From positions 7,551,860 to 7,615,859 of the forward strand of contig OY757904.1 of NCBI GenBank assembly GCA_963585895.1: a stretch of 64,000 nt of DNA, read 5' to 3'. The translations under genes and the position numbers were made by a program. Shown here piece by piece: positions 21,437 through 31,032 of this stretch (position 1 is the stretch's first letter; each line of letters starts with the position of its first letter). The notes below the pieces were generated by a model, which saw nothing but the letters and a program-made list of their open reading frames with translations, was not told the DNA's origin and did not search any database. The DNA is from Sepioteuthis lessoniana (lineage: Eukaryota; Mollusca; Cephalopoda; Myopsida; Loliginidae).

Positions 21437-21846
21437 CTTTCGCAAGCACGTAATATCCAACTGGCAATTATCCATAATGACAACATGAAGACAAGCAAAA
21501 CAGTTCCTGGACAGATTGTCATGAGTGTCTTCATGACAAAGCGTGTGTCAAAGTTGATCCGATTTAGGGCACCTATACTCCGAGAAGAGGCATCTGTAAA
21601 CAGTCTGCTGTGTAAAAGCATCACCCGGCAAATCAGATAAAGCCGGAGAAACATTGGTAATGAGAGAATGATGTCCACAGGTACTTGTACGGATTTCTGT
21701 TTATTTAACGATGTTGACCACATGAAATAGAAGTCTCCTGGAATAGGATGGATGGCACATACTACAATCTCTAATAATAACTGCATCCCTCGGCGCCATG
21801 AGATTGCAATTCTCCAATCTTCTACGCAGTTATCAACAGCAAAAAG
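21437..21846 (-). CDS. KCNN: Internal exon of an SK (small-conductance Ca2+-activated K+) channel gene, S3-S5 region
   Basis: On the minus strand a continuous frame runs from a strong acceptor (long T/C tract then cag, ag at 21848-21847) to a GT donor (aaag|gtaatt, gt at 21436-21435). The exon starts in frame 0 and ends after two bases of an Arg codon. It encodes DDWRI-like sequence ([10 protein letters not shown]), then AIHPIPGDF (end of S3), [20 protein letters not shown] (S4), [18 protein letters not shown] (S4-S5 linker) and [14 protein letters not shown] followed by a hydrophobic S5 ending ILRACER. These blocks are diagnostic of KCNN channels, which are plasma-membrane tetramers opened by Ca2+-calmodulin bound to the C-terminus. 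The few S4 arginines fit a voltage-insensitive channel. The in-frame ATG at 21786 is internal methionine, not a start. The S1-S2 exon (expected at higher coordinates) and the pore/GYGD and calmodulin-binding exons (expected at lower coordinates) were not recognised in the window. No stops or frameshifts are present, so it is probably a live gene. Confidence 0.93.
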
Positions 21847-21875
21847 CTGGAGAAAAAAGAAAAAAAAAAAGAAAC
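21847..21875 (-). other. Splice acceptor and polypyrimidine tract of the KCNN exon
   Basis: On the minus strand an almost pure T/C run of more than 20 nt ends in ctccag directly before CTTTTTGCTG. KCNN homology begins with the first exon codons. Confidence 0.85.
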
Positions 21876-23261
21876 AAAATATTAAAGTTTTATTGTTATT
21901 TTGAAAAGGAGACTAACAATCTTATATAAAATTATACATATTTTGATATGAAATATTATGTTATCAATATCATATTATGTTATCAATATGTTACATCATA
22001 ATATATACAGTATTATCCAATATCGGAAAATGGGAGTTTAAAAATAAATTCCAATTTCATAAATTTAGACATGATCAAAATTATAGTAAATCTTCTTGAA
22101 AACATTCTTCTACACTTTTGTAAATTTACATAAAAAGAACCAAAGATAAATAAAGTTTTAGAACAAAAACTGTTTTATTAAAAAAGTGTGACATCTAAAA
22201 TTTGTGAAAAAACATTGTCATTTATAAAGATGTATTCATTTATAAAATACATTTATTTATAAAAAATATATTCCTTTATGAAATATATTTATTTATAAAA
22301 ATATATTCATTTATCAGATATATTTATTTATTAAAAAAAGGGAATATTTTCCAACAAAATAGGGCAACATTATAATATAAGCAAATATTACTTATTTCTC
22401 TGCAAAATTATTTCCTAAATTATCGCAATAGCCAGGGTATGAATACCTCATCTGTTGTAATTGTTAATGATTTAGGCAAGCAGACTATTACCTGTGAGCT
22501 TGATTCTTACTAGGTTCCCCCTACTTCCGGCCTTGGGTTAAACTAAAATAAACACTGTTAAAGTAGATGTTTTTTGGTGACACTCTTTAGTCAAACTTTT
22601 TTTAATCATCTTATTTTAGGCATTTGGTATACTGATTACTAAAAAGCAGCATTTTCAGTACAAAGGAATCATGAAACTTAAAAAATTACTCTTAGAATTT
22701 TTTTACTTGCCTTTTCATCATTTTGGTGTTACAGGATGTTTCAAAAACTTTGATATCATTTGAGATGTACAGGGTATTTCAGAAAATTGACATCATTTTG
22801 TAATTTAAATATCCAACCAATTCTAATTTAAATAATCTCCAAATTTAACAGCATTTGTTGAAAGAACTCAAAATTTTATGTTTAATGTCTAAATGCCTTT
22901 ACTTTTCTGTGAATAGTTTTTTTTTATAGCTGATAAACAAAAACACTAAACAAGAAATTTTGAGTTATTAAAATTTGAGATTGTTTGAATGAGAATGAGT
23001 CAAGTTATTAGATTACCAAATGATATGAAGTTTCCTTAAATACTTTGTATATTATGTTTCAACTTGGTAGAATTGGATAACATTCATATAAAAGACAGTT
23101 CTGTATTTCTTTATTTTGTTATTTATTATATTATATTATCAAATAGGATTTATAATTCTATATTCTATATTACATAAAATTTTCCCTCTGATGTCTAAGT
23201 CTTACTATATTGTATTAATCACCCATTCTTTTATAGAATTGTATATATTGCTCTCTCAGTA

Positions 23262-23840
23262 TGACACCAGAGTCATTCAATAAATAAGGTAAATTTTGCC
23301 TTAGGAATTGGCAATAAAAAACACTGTTTATTTTTGCACACTTTTCAAGGAAATCTTGTGATAGGTCCTTTTATGTCCCAGAAAACTGACTTTTTGCTGA
23401 TTACAGTGCCTGGAACTTTTTTTTTTACTAGAGACAATAGATCGTCTTTTTGACTCACATGTGTGGCAAATTCATGTTTAACCCATTTATAAAGATTTTC
23501 TTAACTAAAACATTAATCTCCATTACATTACACATTCTTCAGTAAATTTCACATGGTTTGCATTTCTCAGCCAGCAAAAATTTGATGACAGACCTCTGTT
23601 CAAGCCTGGAGTACTTATTTGATTTGCCACCACTTTGAATAGCTACAAAAAATATTTTTGTGAGATTAAAATAATTTTTGCTATAAACCAAAAATAAGAA
23701 TATTAAAAAATTTTCTTTTTAGCTTTAAAAAAAAAAAAGTTCCCCTTATTGATTGAATGACCTCATTGATAGATTGAAAAATAGACAGATAGATAGATAA
23801 ATTCCCCTTATTTATTAAGTGACCGTCTTATTAATAGTTT
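23262..23840 (-). pseudogene. Mariner M3, internally deleted copy with terminal inverted repeats
   Basis: Minus strand near 23640-23500 reads NKYSRLEQRSVIKFLLAEKC and KPCEIY (mariner N-terminal helix-turn-helix), and near 23410-23330 KKSVFWDIKGPI, the first catalytic Asp block of many mariners. The left end (23266) is gtcattcaataaataaggta; its inverse appears at 23737-23765 and again at 23800-23830, so the 5' terminus seems duplicated around a (GATA)n tract. Everything after the first Asp block is lost. Confidence 0.75.
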
Positions 23841-24751
23841 GCAATCAGAGCATGAAGCTGTAAAAGTAAAATTAAGATTTTTTGTCTTTTTTTACCAGAA
23901 ACAAAAATATACAAAATTTATAAGAAATAAAATACTGTTTTTGCTGGTATATAATATACACATTTAAATATACCAAAAATTATGTTACATGATCTAATCT
24001 CAAATCTCAACAAAAGTAGCTTCATAAAAAGCAAAGTTTACATAAGATAAAGAAAGTTTGCCAAGCTGTTCATTGTTAAATTCACAGCTGGATTGGTTTG
24101 TTGTGGTTTTAATACTGACCAATTTAAAATTCTAAAGAATCACTTTCCCACCTTGTGTATTTACCATCTAAAATCTTCATTTTTCTTTTAATCTTTTAGA
24201 CTATATTGTCACTTCCTCTTTTTATTGACACAAAATATGCAAATGACTAAAACTGATTCATCAAGAACAAACCTTTTATTTAGATTGTTACAAAAAGTTC
24301 CATTCTGTGCTCCTTAAACAAAAACGTCCATTTCCTCAATAATATGAAATTCTCCTTGGTTTACATTCAAATATAAGAACTTACCTGAAAAACTATTTTC
24401 AATAGAAAAAACAAAACAAAACAAAACAAAACAAAGCAAAACAAAAAAACAGGTCTTGAATCTTTTCTTTCACTTACAGATGTTATAATTTTGTTATATT
24501 TATTTATAATAAATGTTCCATTTTAATATTTTAGATGTAAATGCAGTTTTTTCTTCTCATTTCAATATTTTTTTAGTCCTGTAGAAATCATTTGCATAAT
24601 AAGATCATAATAATATTTTTCTCAGTCTTGTAGAAATCAATTGCATGATAAGATCATAATAAATGAATTATCAGTATAAATTCTAATTTATGTAGGAATG
24701 AAGTTAAGGCCAAAAAGAAAATATCTGTTACAAACACCCAGAAAACTCAAT

Positions 24752-25037
24752 GAGGTGCTCATGATATGACAGTTATTGATGTAGAAAATAAACTTGGTGA
24801 CTCAAGTTCAAATCCTGGATGAAGCTGCTTGCCTTTCACTTTATATTAATACTCTTGAGACAAGCATGGACCCATCTGTTCTCCCTCAAGCTATGTATAA
24901 ATAGCAGGGTAGACTGGGTTCTTGAGCTTTGGTATGGCAAGCAATCTAAGAAAAGAAAAATTCTGAATTCAAACCAGCTGTACTCCACTTAAAATTGACT
25001 TGTGTCATATTCTGCCCATGGTAAAGTGAATGGTCTT
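24752..25037 (+). mobile_element. SINE-A copy, upstream member of a tandem pair
   Basis: Reads gaggtgctcatgatatgaca (degenerate A-box), actcaagttcaaatcctgg (B-box), then the complete body to gtcttatatcac. A second SINE-A is inserted at its tail. Confidence 0.82.
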
Positions 25038-25049
25038 ATATCACAACGA

Positions 25050-25342
25050 GGAGGTGCCCGTGGTGTAATGGTTATCGTTGCAGGAAATGGACACGGCGAC
25101 ACGAGTTCAAATCCTGGACGAGACTGATTGCATTTCATATAGCACTAATACCCTTGAGAAAGGTATGAATCCAATAATTCTCCCTCCAGCTATGGGTAAA
25201 TAGTTGGGCAGACTAGGTTCTCCAGCCTTGGTGAGGCAACGAGTCTAGGAGAAGGAAAACTCTGAATTGAAACCTGTTAAACTCCGCTTAAAAATTGACC
25301 TTGTGTCATATCCTGCCCGAGCAGAGGGGTTGGGTAAATATG
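25050..25342 (+). mobile_element. SINE-A copy, best-preserved in the window
   Basis: Head ggaggtgcccgtggtgtaat contains the A-box (tggtgtaatggtt) and cgagttcaaatcctgg the B-box, as in a tRNA-derived pol III promoter. The body ends gaggggttgggtaaatatg. A 12-bp duplication with one mismatch (atatcacaacga 25038-25049; atatcacaatga 25343-25354) shows it landed in the tail of the previous SINE-A. Octopus and squid tRNA-derived SINEs (OR, SK/SQ types) are known; identity with one of them is not proven here. Confidence 0.9.
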
Positions 25343-25751
25343 ATATCACAATGATGTGATCCTCTACCAAGAATCTAAAATGGGCTGTAGCTATAGATCT
25401 TGGATAAGTTGCCGCGAGCAATAAGCCCTTTAAATCATGTCTTACATTCCAGCAAATATGGCATGTAAAAATATGAAACGGTTTTATAAAAAGCAAACTG
25501 GTTACATATAAGAAGACATGCAATTTTATAATCTCATAATGATATCTAATTGACTTGTATATTGCATTAAATAAGGTCATAAAACAGGAAATACAAAATA
25601 ATGAATAAGTTGAAAATGAAGGTGAAAAATATATATAAAGTTTGAATATATAGACAAGGAAAAAATTCTTCACCTGCTTGGAAAAATCTGTTGAAAGTAC
25701 ATTATTCCCCTTTAAGAAATTATTCATTGATAATTCAAACTTCATTTGCTG

Positions 25752-25793
<42 letters not shown>

Positions 25794-26023
25794 ACGCATA
25801 TTCCTTTTACTGGAAACAATAGTCTAATGATATATAACCCCCTGGCAGCAAACTATAACTCAATGAAAATACACAGTTTGTATTGAGAGCAAAATATATA
25901 AATTAGACCTTTCCCGAGGAAAACCTGTTCTTGAAAACATCACCTATTCAGAAAACAATTCGCTCCACACGGATCAGGATTCAGGTACAGAAAAATATTG
26001 AAAATTTTATAACTGGAATTGTA

Positions 26024-26133
26024 CAAGGTGTGTCTATTAAGTAATGAAGCTGATTGTGTAAAATATTTTATTGTCAATTGAATCACTAATCCACTTTATC
26101 TCCTGCAAAATAGTTCCTTTGGGAAAATGTTTC
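26024..26133 (-). pseudogene. Mariner M4 C-terminal end
   Basis: Minus strand reads QRNYFAGDKVD followed by a stop, a typical mariner C-terminus, with a terminal block ...gtgtctattaagtaatgaag. The fragment is flanked by two imperfect copies of ggattcaggtacag..a..tactgaaaatttta (25977-26020 and 26136-26180). Confidence 0.65.
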
Positions 26134-26544
26134 TATTCAGGATTCAGGTACAGCAAAGATACTGAAAATTTTATTACTGAAAATATAAGAAAAGATTACA
26201 AAGAAACTTGTTGAAGAAGCTGAATATCATTTTTAATTCATGGGTTCCAATTTTATTCTATCAGACATGTTAATATCATCATTACATGCTTTTTAATGAT
26301 TGTTGAAAGTCTGAATTTTGGAATTGATTTGCTGAATAAACTAAACTTGAAATAAACGAAATAAATACATTTATTTGAAAATAAAAAGATAGAAAAAAAA
26401 AAACAATACTTTTACTAAAATGAAATGAAAACAAATAAAAGCATACTTAAATGTAATTATCAAAAATACAATGTTCAAAAAACAACTTTTATATTTTCTT
26501 CTTCAATTCTTTTTACTGTTTCGATTGTCTGTTTGTAGATTAAT

Positions 26545-26790
26545 TAGTAAAGTTAATGTAAAGTTGGTGACCATTGTCAAGGGCAACCTGAAGGCTCCCT
26601 TTTCAATGGCTACTACACTGACATGTAGGGGAGGGCGCAACTCCTTTCCTTGGATTGCTCAACTTTACCCTTGATCCATACCTTATAATGCAGAGTGATA
26701 AACAAGGAGGCATCAAGTACCATTTTTTGAGTCTTTGGTATGACTCCCGGGCCATTGGCTAACACTCAGACCATTATACCAATGGGCCAG
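26545..26790 (-). mobile_element. SINE-E copy lacking the B-box
   Basis: Plus strand carries the inverse family body (gaaggctcccttttcaatgg, taccttataatg) but reads tatgactcccgggccattgg. Other copies have 24 extra bases, gacctgggattgaacccagg plus tctc, at that point. The missing piece is exactly the hairpin that includes the B-box. Confidence 0.85.
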
Positions 26791-26812
26791 TAATAGTCAG
26801 TAATCTACAGTG

Positions 26813-27160
26813 TCAAAAGGGAATTGCGTTAATATTCCCAAAACTGGACTTGGAGAGGCTCCGGGGGTTGTGATGCTGTTGGCAGTGGCGACCTTCTACA
26901 GTCATTGTCATCGATGGCACCCATCGCTTTTCCAGGCAAAACCGTGGTGATGCTAGTGAGTCTGGAGACGACACTGAGAGCCCTGGGAAGATTTCTCTCT
27001 TCTTCACAAAGGACTGTGTCTGTGGAATTGGCTCGTCCAGGGATATGGAAAAGGTATATGTTGAGTGCCATGGCTTGGGTGGTGTTCGGTGCACTTTTAA
27101 CAGCTCTGGAAAATCTGGGTCTGGTTTTTTCGCAGCTCTCGAGCCAGTCCGTACCCACCA
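26813..27160 (+). pseudogene. 28S rRNA fragment (rRNA pseudogene)
   Basis: A GC-rich island whose blocks follow the order of metazoan 28S rRNA upstream of the R2 site: aaagggaattgcgttaatat (28S: GAAAGGGAATCGGGTTAA), tggagacgacactgagagcc then ctgggaag, atttctctcttctt, ggaattggctcgtccaggga, ggtgttcggtgcac, tctggaaaatctggg and gagccagtccgtaccca. The many substitutions, often CpG losses, mark it as decayed. Overlapping open frames occur on both strands because stops are rare in this base composition; they should not be taken as genes. It abuts the head of a SINE-E copy. Confidence 0.75.
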
Positions 27161-28005
27161 CATAAAGATACCTTAAAATTGTTTTAATTCTGCTTTTTTA
27201 AAGTCTGTATATATTTAATATATCTACTAAAAATAACAAAAAGTATAGAAAGAATGCTTTTGTTTTTAAAAGTGACTATTTTATATTGAAAATATCAACT
27301 TACTGGTTGAATATCTATTATTAATAACATTAATCATGTTGTATTTATTTAATTTTCTGTTGGCAGAATTTTTCATGGCAATTGGTAGATAACCTCATTG
27401 ATTTTGAAATGACTTTTAACTCAAATTTATTATTATGTTAGGAATTTACATTAACATTTGAAACTAACTTTTTCAGAAATAACTCTAAATTTTAAATAGT
27501 CACTGGTGTAATGGAAGTGACATTGGTAGCTCTATCTAGCAAATATCATGTCATTTTTTTTTAAAGATATGATCAGTAATAATCATGGCTGTTAAAATGT
27601 TTTTTAAGTTGGATAGAAAATTGATACAGCTGAAGGTTGAAAATTTTACCTGGAACAGCATCATTCTGATGTAACATGAAATGAGCATGAAAATCTTTCT
27701 GAGTAGCAATAACTGATTCATCAGTCTTAAGAAATGTTTTAACAGCAAAAGCATGATGAGCATCAGTCCGAGCTCTGCTTGTAACTGATAATATTTGAAA
27801 AAAATTTTAAGTTGAATTTTGTAGTTGAAGCTACCAATGTCACTTGCCTTGGTTCACTTGCACCAGACAAGTGACAGTTTAAAATCCCGGAGGCATTTCT
27901 ATTGCATCTTGTATTTTATACAGATGTTTTCTACAAAGTTTATTTCATGTTCACATCCAAAGATAATCCATGACTCTAATATATTAATATTATTATTATA
28001 ATCAT
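27161..28005. other. AT-rich sequence, nothing recognised
   Basis: Between the 28S fragment and a LINE-Y copy; a 70-codon Leu/Ile-rich minus frame is probably composition-driven. Confidence 0.4.
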
Positions 28006-28335
28006 AATTATAAGTTTTTCATATAAGATCTAACTGATGGTTTTCATTGAAGTCTGAGTGGCAGCAAGTCTCCTCAGATCTCCAAGACTCTTCTAAGTAT
28101 CTAAGCTGGTTTTAGCAGTGGTGTTATTTGGATGGATTCAATTCTTCTGATTTCCAGTTCCCCAGTCTCTTTTCCAGGTTCTTGGAGACCATTCCAAGTA
28201 GTTCAGTTTATTGGTATCACCATCATCGTCATGATCCACAACTTCTTTTTAGCTCTCTGGCAAGGTTCTGGTATTTGATGAATTTTTACTTTCTTTCATT
28301 TTCAGTTTGTATATTCTTTAAGTCATTGAATTGTT
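28006..28335 (-). pseudogene. LINE-Y 3' end, minus-strand copy
   Basis: Reverse complement carries the conserved end (gaggagacttgctgccactcagacttcaatgaaaaccatcag as separate short matches) and remnants of the KLKMKESKNS...LPES block. Multiple frameshifts. An AT/ATT-rich stretch (27980-28015) lies at its 3' side. Confidence 0.7.
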
Positions 28336-28635
28336 GCATCTATGAGGGGTGTAAAAAAGTTCTTAGCCTCACCAAGAAAGAAGAACCATAGCTGAACATT
28401 TTTGTTGTTGTAACACACTGCCACTTATTAAACTAGAAAAACTTATTCAGATTTCTGTCTTAATTTATGTGTAGATGAGGCACATATAAAGGTGAAACAA
28501 ATATGACAAATGTAAAATCTTGGTGAGGCTTAGAACTTGAATGATTCTTCTATAAAATCCTCAATCCTAGTAAATCCTTTTTCTCTTTCTTTTATGGTCA
28601 TATAGAGTATATCTATGTTGTCCCTTGGGTATAAG

Positions 28636-28686
<51 letters not shown>

Positions 28687-28689
28687 TTA

Positions 28690-28890
28690 CTCTTTAAGAG
28701 TTTTTCATACCAGCTTTAGCTTCTCACTGGAGTTTGAGTGACAACAAGTCTCCTCAAGTCTCTAGGACTTTTCTCAGTATTGTGGTCAATCTCAACAAAA
28801 CTGTAGTGTGAATGGTCCTAGTTCTCATCCGTTTCCATTCTTTTGGGGACCATTTCGGGAGGATTAACTACAACTATCACCTGTGTGTTC
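28690..28890 (-). mobile_element. LINE-Y 3' end with (AAT)n tail
   Basis: The minus strand shows the family end (...gagacttgaggagacttgttgtcactcaaactccag...) followed at 28638-28686 by a pure (ATT)n array, i.e. (AAT)n in element orientation. A second ATT array at 28893-28912 borders the other side. Confidence 0.72.
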
Positions 28891-29562
28891 CATTATTATT
28901 ATTATTATTATTAGGACTATTCAGCCATACTTTTGTGTCTGATGTAGTAATGATGGATACAAGGCTTGAGATTCTGGCTGTTTTGAGACATTATTCTAAA
29001 CTGAGCTTCAAAGCTGCTGGAGATGCTTGCAGAATTCTGAAAGTGAAAGTAAATGAAACAATATACATTGTGCTCAAAACTGGTTTAAGAATTTAAAGAG
29101 TAGTGATTTGAAATAAAACTAAAAAGTGGGTGACCACCAGTCGTTGATGCCTTAAGTAGAAAGGAAGCCAATCATCGAAAGATAACACATATAGAACATT
29201 ATATGAGCTTCAAGAGACATACAGTAGGTCTCAAGAGGTTCTCTACAAACTTATAGTTAAAAAATAAATACATATTAATATATTCTATCTTCAACTTAGA
29301 ACAAAGAAAACTTGTTTAAAGTTGGTCTTTGATAGCTATTAAACATAATGTCATATCACATCCTGCTTATAGAATTTATATTAAAACTAACATATTAAAA
29401 CTAACATAATAAAACTAACATAATACCCATAAAAATGATGATATTATGTTTGTATCTGTTATATAGTTAATTTCAGTCTATTCTCTCAGAAACTTTGTTT
29501 TAGTTAAATGGAATCATTCAAAATTCCTAACTTAAATTGTCAAACTTATTTTGAAAAGTGAA

Positions 29563-29622
<60 letters not shown>

Positions 29623-29625
<3 letters not shown>

Positions 29626-29850
29626 CACCTTGTGAGTTTTTCACAACAGGTGGTTTTTATTGTAGTCCAAGTGACAGCAAGTCTCCTCAGCTCTTTTGGA
29701 CTTTTCTACATATTCTCTTTTTAGGTCTGGAGAGCCTCAATTCTTCCTCAAATTTTTAGTCCCTCCAGTCTCTTTTCTGAGTTTTTCAAGATTGTTCCAA
29801 GGGCTCCACCTATAACTGGTATCATTGACATCTATGATTATCATTATTAT
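29623..29850 (-). mobile_element. LINE-Y 3' end with (AAT)n tail
   Basis: Same end as at 28690-28890, directly joined to a (TTA)n array at 29563-29624 at its 3' side in element orientation. No useful reading frame remains. Confidence 0.7.
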
Positions 29851-30032
29851 TTGAAAAGTTCTAAAATCTAAGATACAATAAACATCTACAACTTATAAAA
29901 TGTTTAAACTAAACATTTTGGATAAAAAATCAGATCATTAATATGTACTGCAACAGTCACATGATAGTTCTTACAATTAGTATAAGAGATTTATATGCAA
30001 ATATAACAATTAATATGAGACAGAAGTGGCAG

Positions 30033-30747
30033 AGATGTTATTTTCTATCCAAAATAGAAGTGTAATGATTCTAATAAGAAAACTTTTGATGTCATAAAGA
30101 TTCTGTGTATATGTGCTTGTTATCAAATCAAATGGTGATTGGAATTGAAGATTGCAAAACAAGTGTATCTGTTGTTCCAAACCATTGAAAAGGGTGATAG
30201 AAGGTATTAATAAAATGTTATATGATTTACTATGTGCTGATAAAAGATGCTGACTCTTGAAAAATTCTACATCTAGAGCAAAATGAAAAATCAACCAAAA
30301 CTGAAGAACTATGTCAATGTGCAAAACATAGAAACAAAAGATCCAAATGAAGAAAGCATTTTAATTCTTGGTGTGTCAATCACAGGGGATTATCTGTTGA
30401 ATTTAAGTGAAGCTAAGACAATGGTCGATAGCTATCACTTTGGATTCCATTTATTCAGACATTCTTGACAAGGGAATTCAGAGATGGTAATCAAATTCTT
30501 CACATGATTACAAGAAGTCATTAGCAGTTATAAGTTTTTAACACTCTTATCTTTTGCATTTAATAACAAATTTCTTTTGGACTTATCCAAATGTGTTTTT
30601 TAAACTGAAGTGGAACAGATCATAAACACAATCTACTTTATCAATCTTCTTTTTAGAAATGCAGTTCTCTTCATTTAAATAATTCTTCAGATTATTAAAC
30701 GTGTTCTTTTCAATGTTCACAAGACATCAGACATAATATGAAAGGAA
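30033..30747. other. AT-rich sequence with overlapping short frames
   Basis: Frames of 104 (minus) and 61 (plus) codons overlap near 30010-30468, with no motif or splice-site support. Confidence 0.4.
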
Positions 30748-30757
30748 AGAGAATGTA

Positions 30758-31022
30758 AGTAAAGTAAAGTTAGCGACCATAGTCGAGGGTGACCCGAAGG
30801 CTCCCTTTTCGATAGCTACTACACCAAGGTGTAGGGGAGGGCGCTACTCCATTCCCTGGATTGCTCCACTTTACCCTTGAACCATACCTTATAATGCTGA
30901 GTGTTAAGCAAGGTGGTATCAAGTTCCATTTTTAAAGTCTTTGGTATGACTCGACCTGGGATTGAACCCAGGTCTCCCGGGCCATTGGCAAACACTCTAA
31001 CCGCTGGGCCAATGTCCCGGTT
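30758..31022 (-). mobile_element. SINE-E copy, complete
   Basis: The reverse complement begins ccgggacattggcccagcgg with A-box tggcccagcgg and has B-box gggttcaatcccaggtcga, a good tRNA-like pol III promoter. A 10-bp duplication agagaatgta flanks it (30748-30757 and 31023-31032). Confidence 0.9.
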
Positions 31023-31032
31023 AGAGAATGTA

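Larger units (their letters stand above)
20890..23260. other. Repeat-poor AT-rich interval flanking the KCNN exon (presumed intron)
   Basis: Apart from the exon I recognise no SINE, LINE, transposase or long microsatellite here. The rest is AT-rich, with short A and T runs and a diffuse TTTATAAAATATATTCATT-type repeat near 22210-22330. The neighbouring sequence is dense in mobile elements, so the contrast may reflect selection or chance. No second exon was found. Confidence 0.5.

Noticed and set aside
25050-25130. Possible functional tRNA gene
   Set aside because: A- and B-boxes are present but the anticodon stem and acceptor pairing are not convincing, and the sequence continues into a dispersed SINE body with target duplication.
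25245-25745. 166-codon minus-strand frame
   Set aside because: Its C-terminal third is SINE-A read backwards; the remainder is AT-driven hydrophobic sequence without family features.
26813-27165. Three overlapping frames (86-116 codons) on both strands as possible genes
   Set aside because: The DNA follows 28S rRNA block by block; open frames result from low stop frequency in GC-rich rDNA.
30950-31022. Possible tRNA gene on the minus strand
   Set aside because: The tRNA-like head belongs to SINE-E, which is present in five copies and has a flanking duplication.
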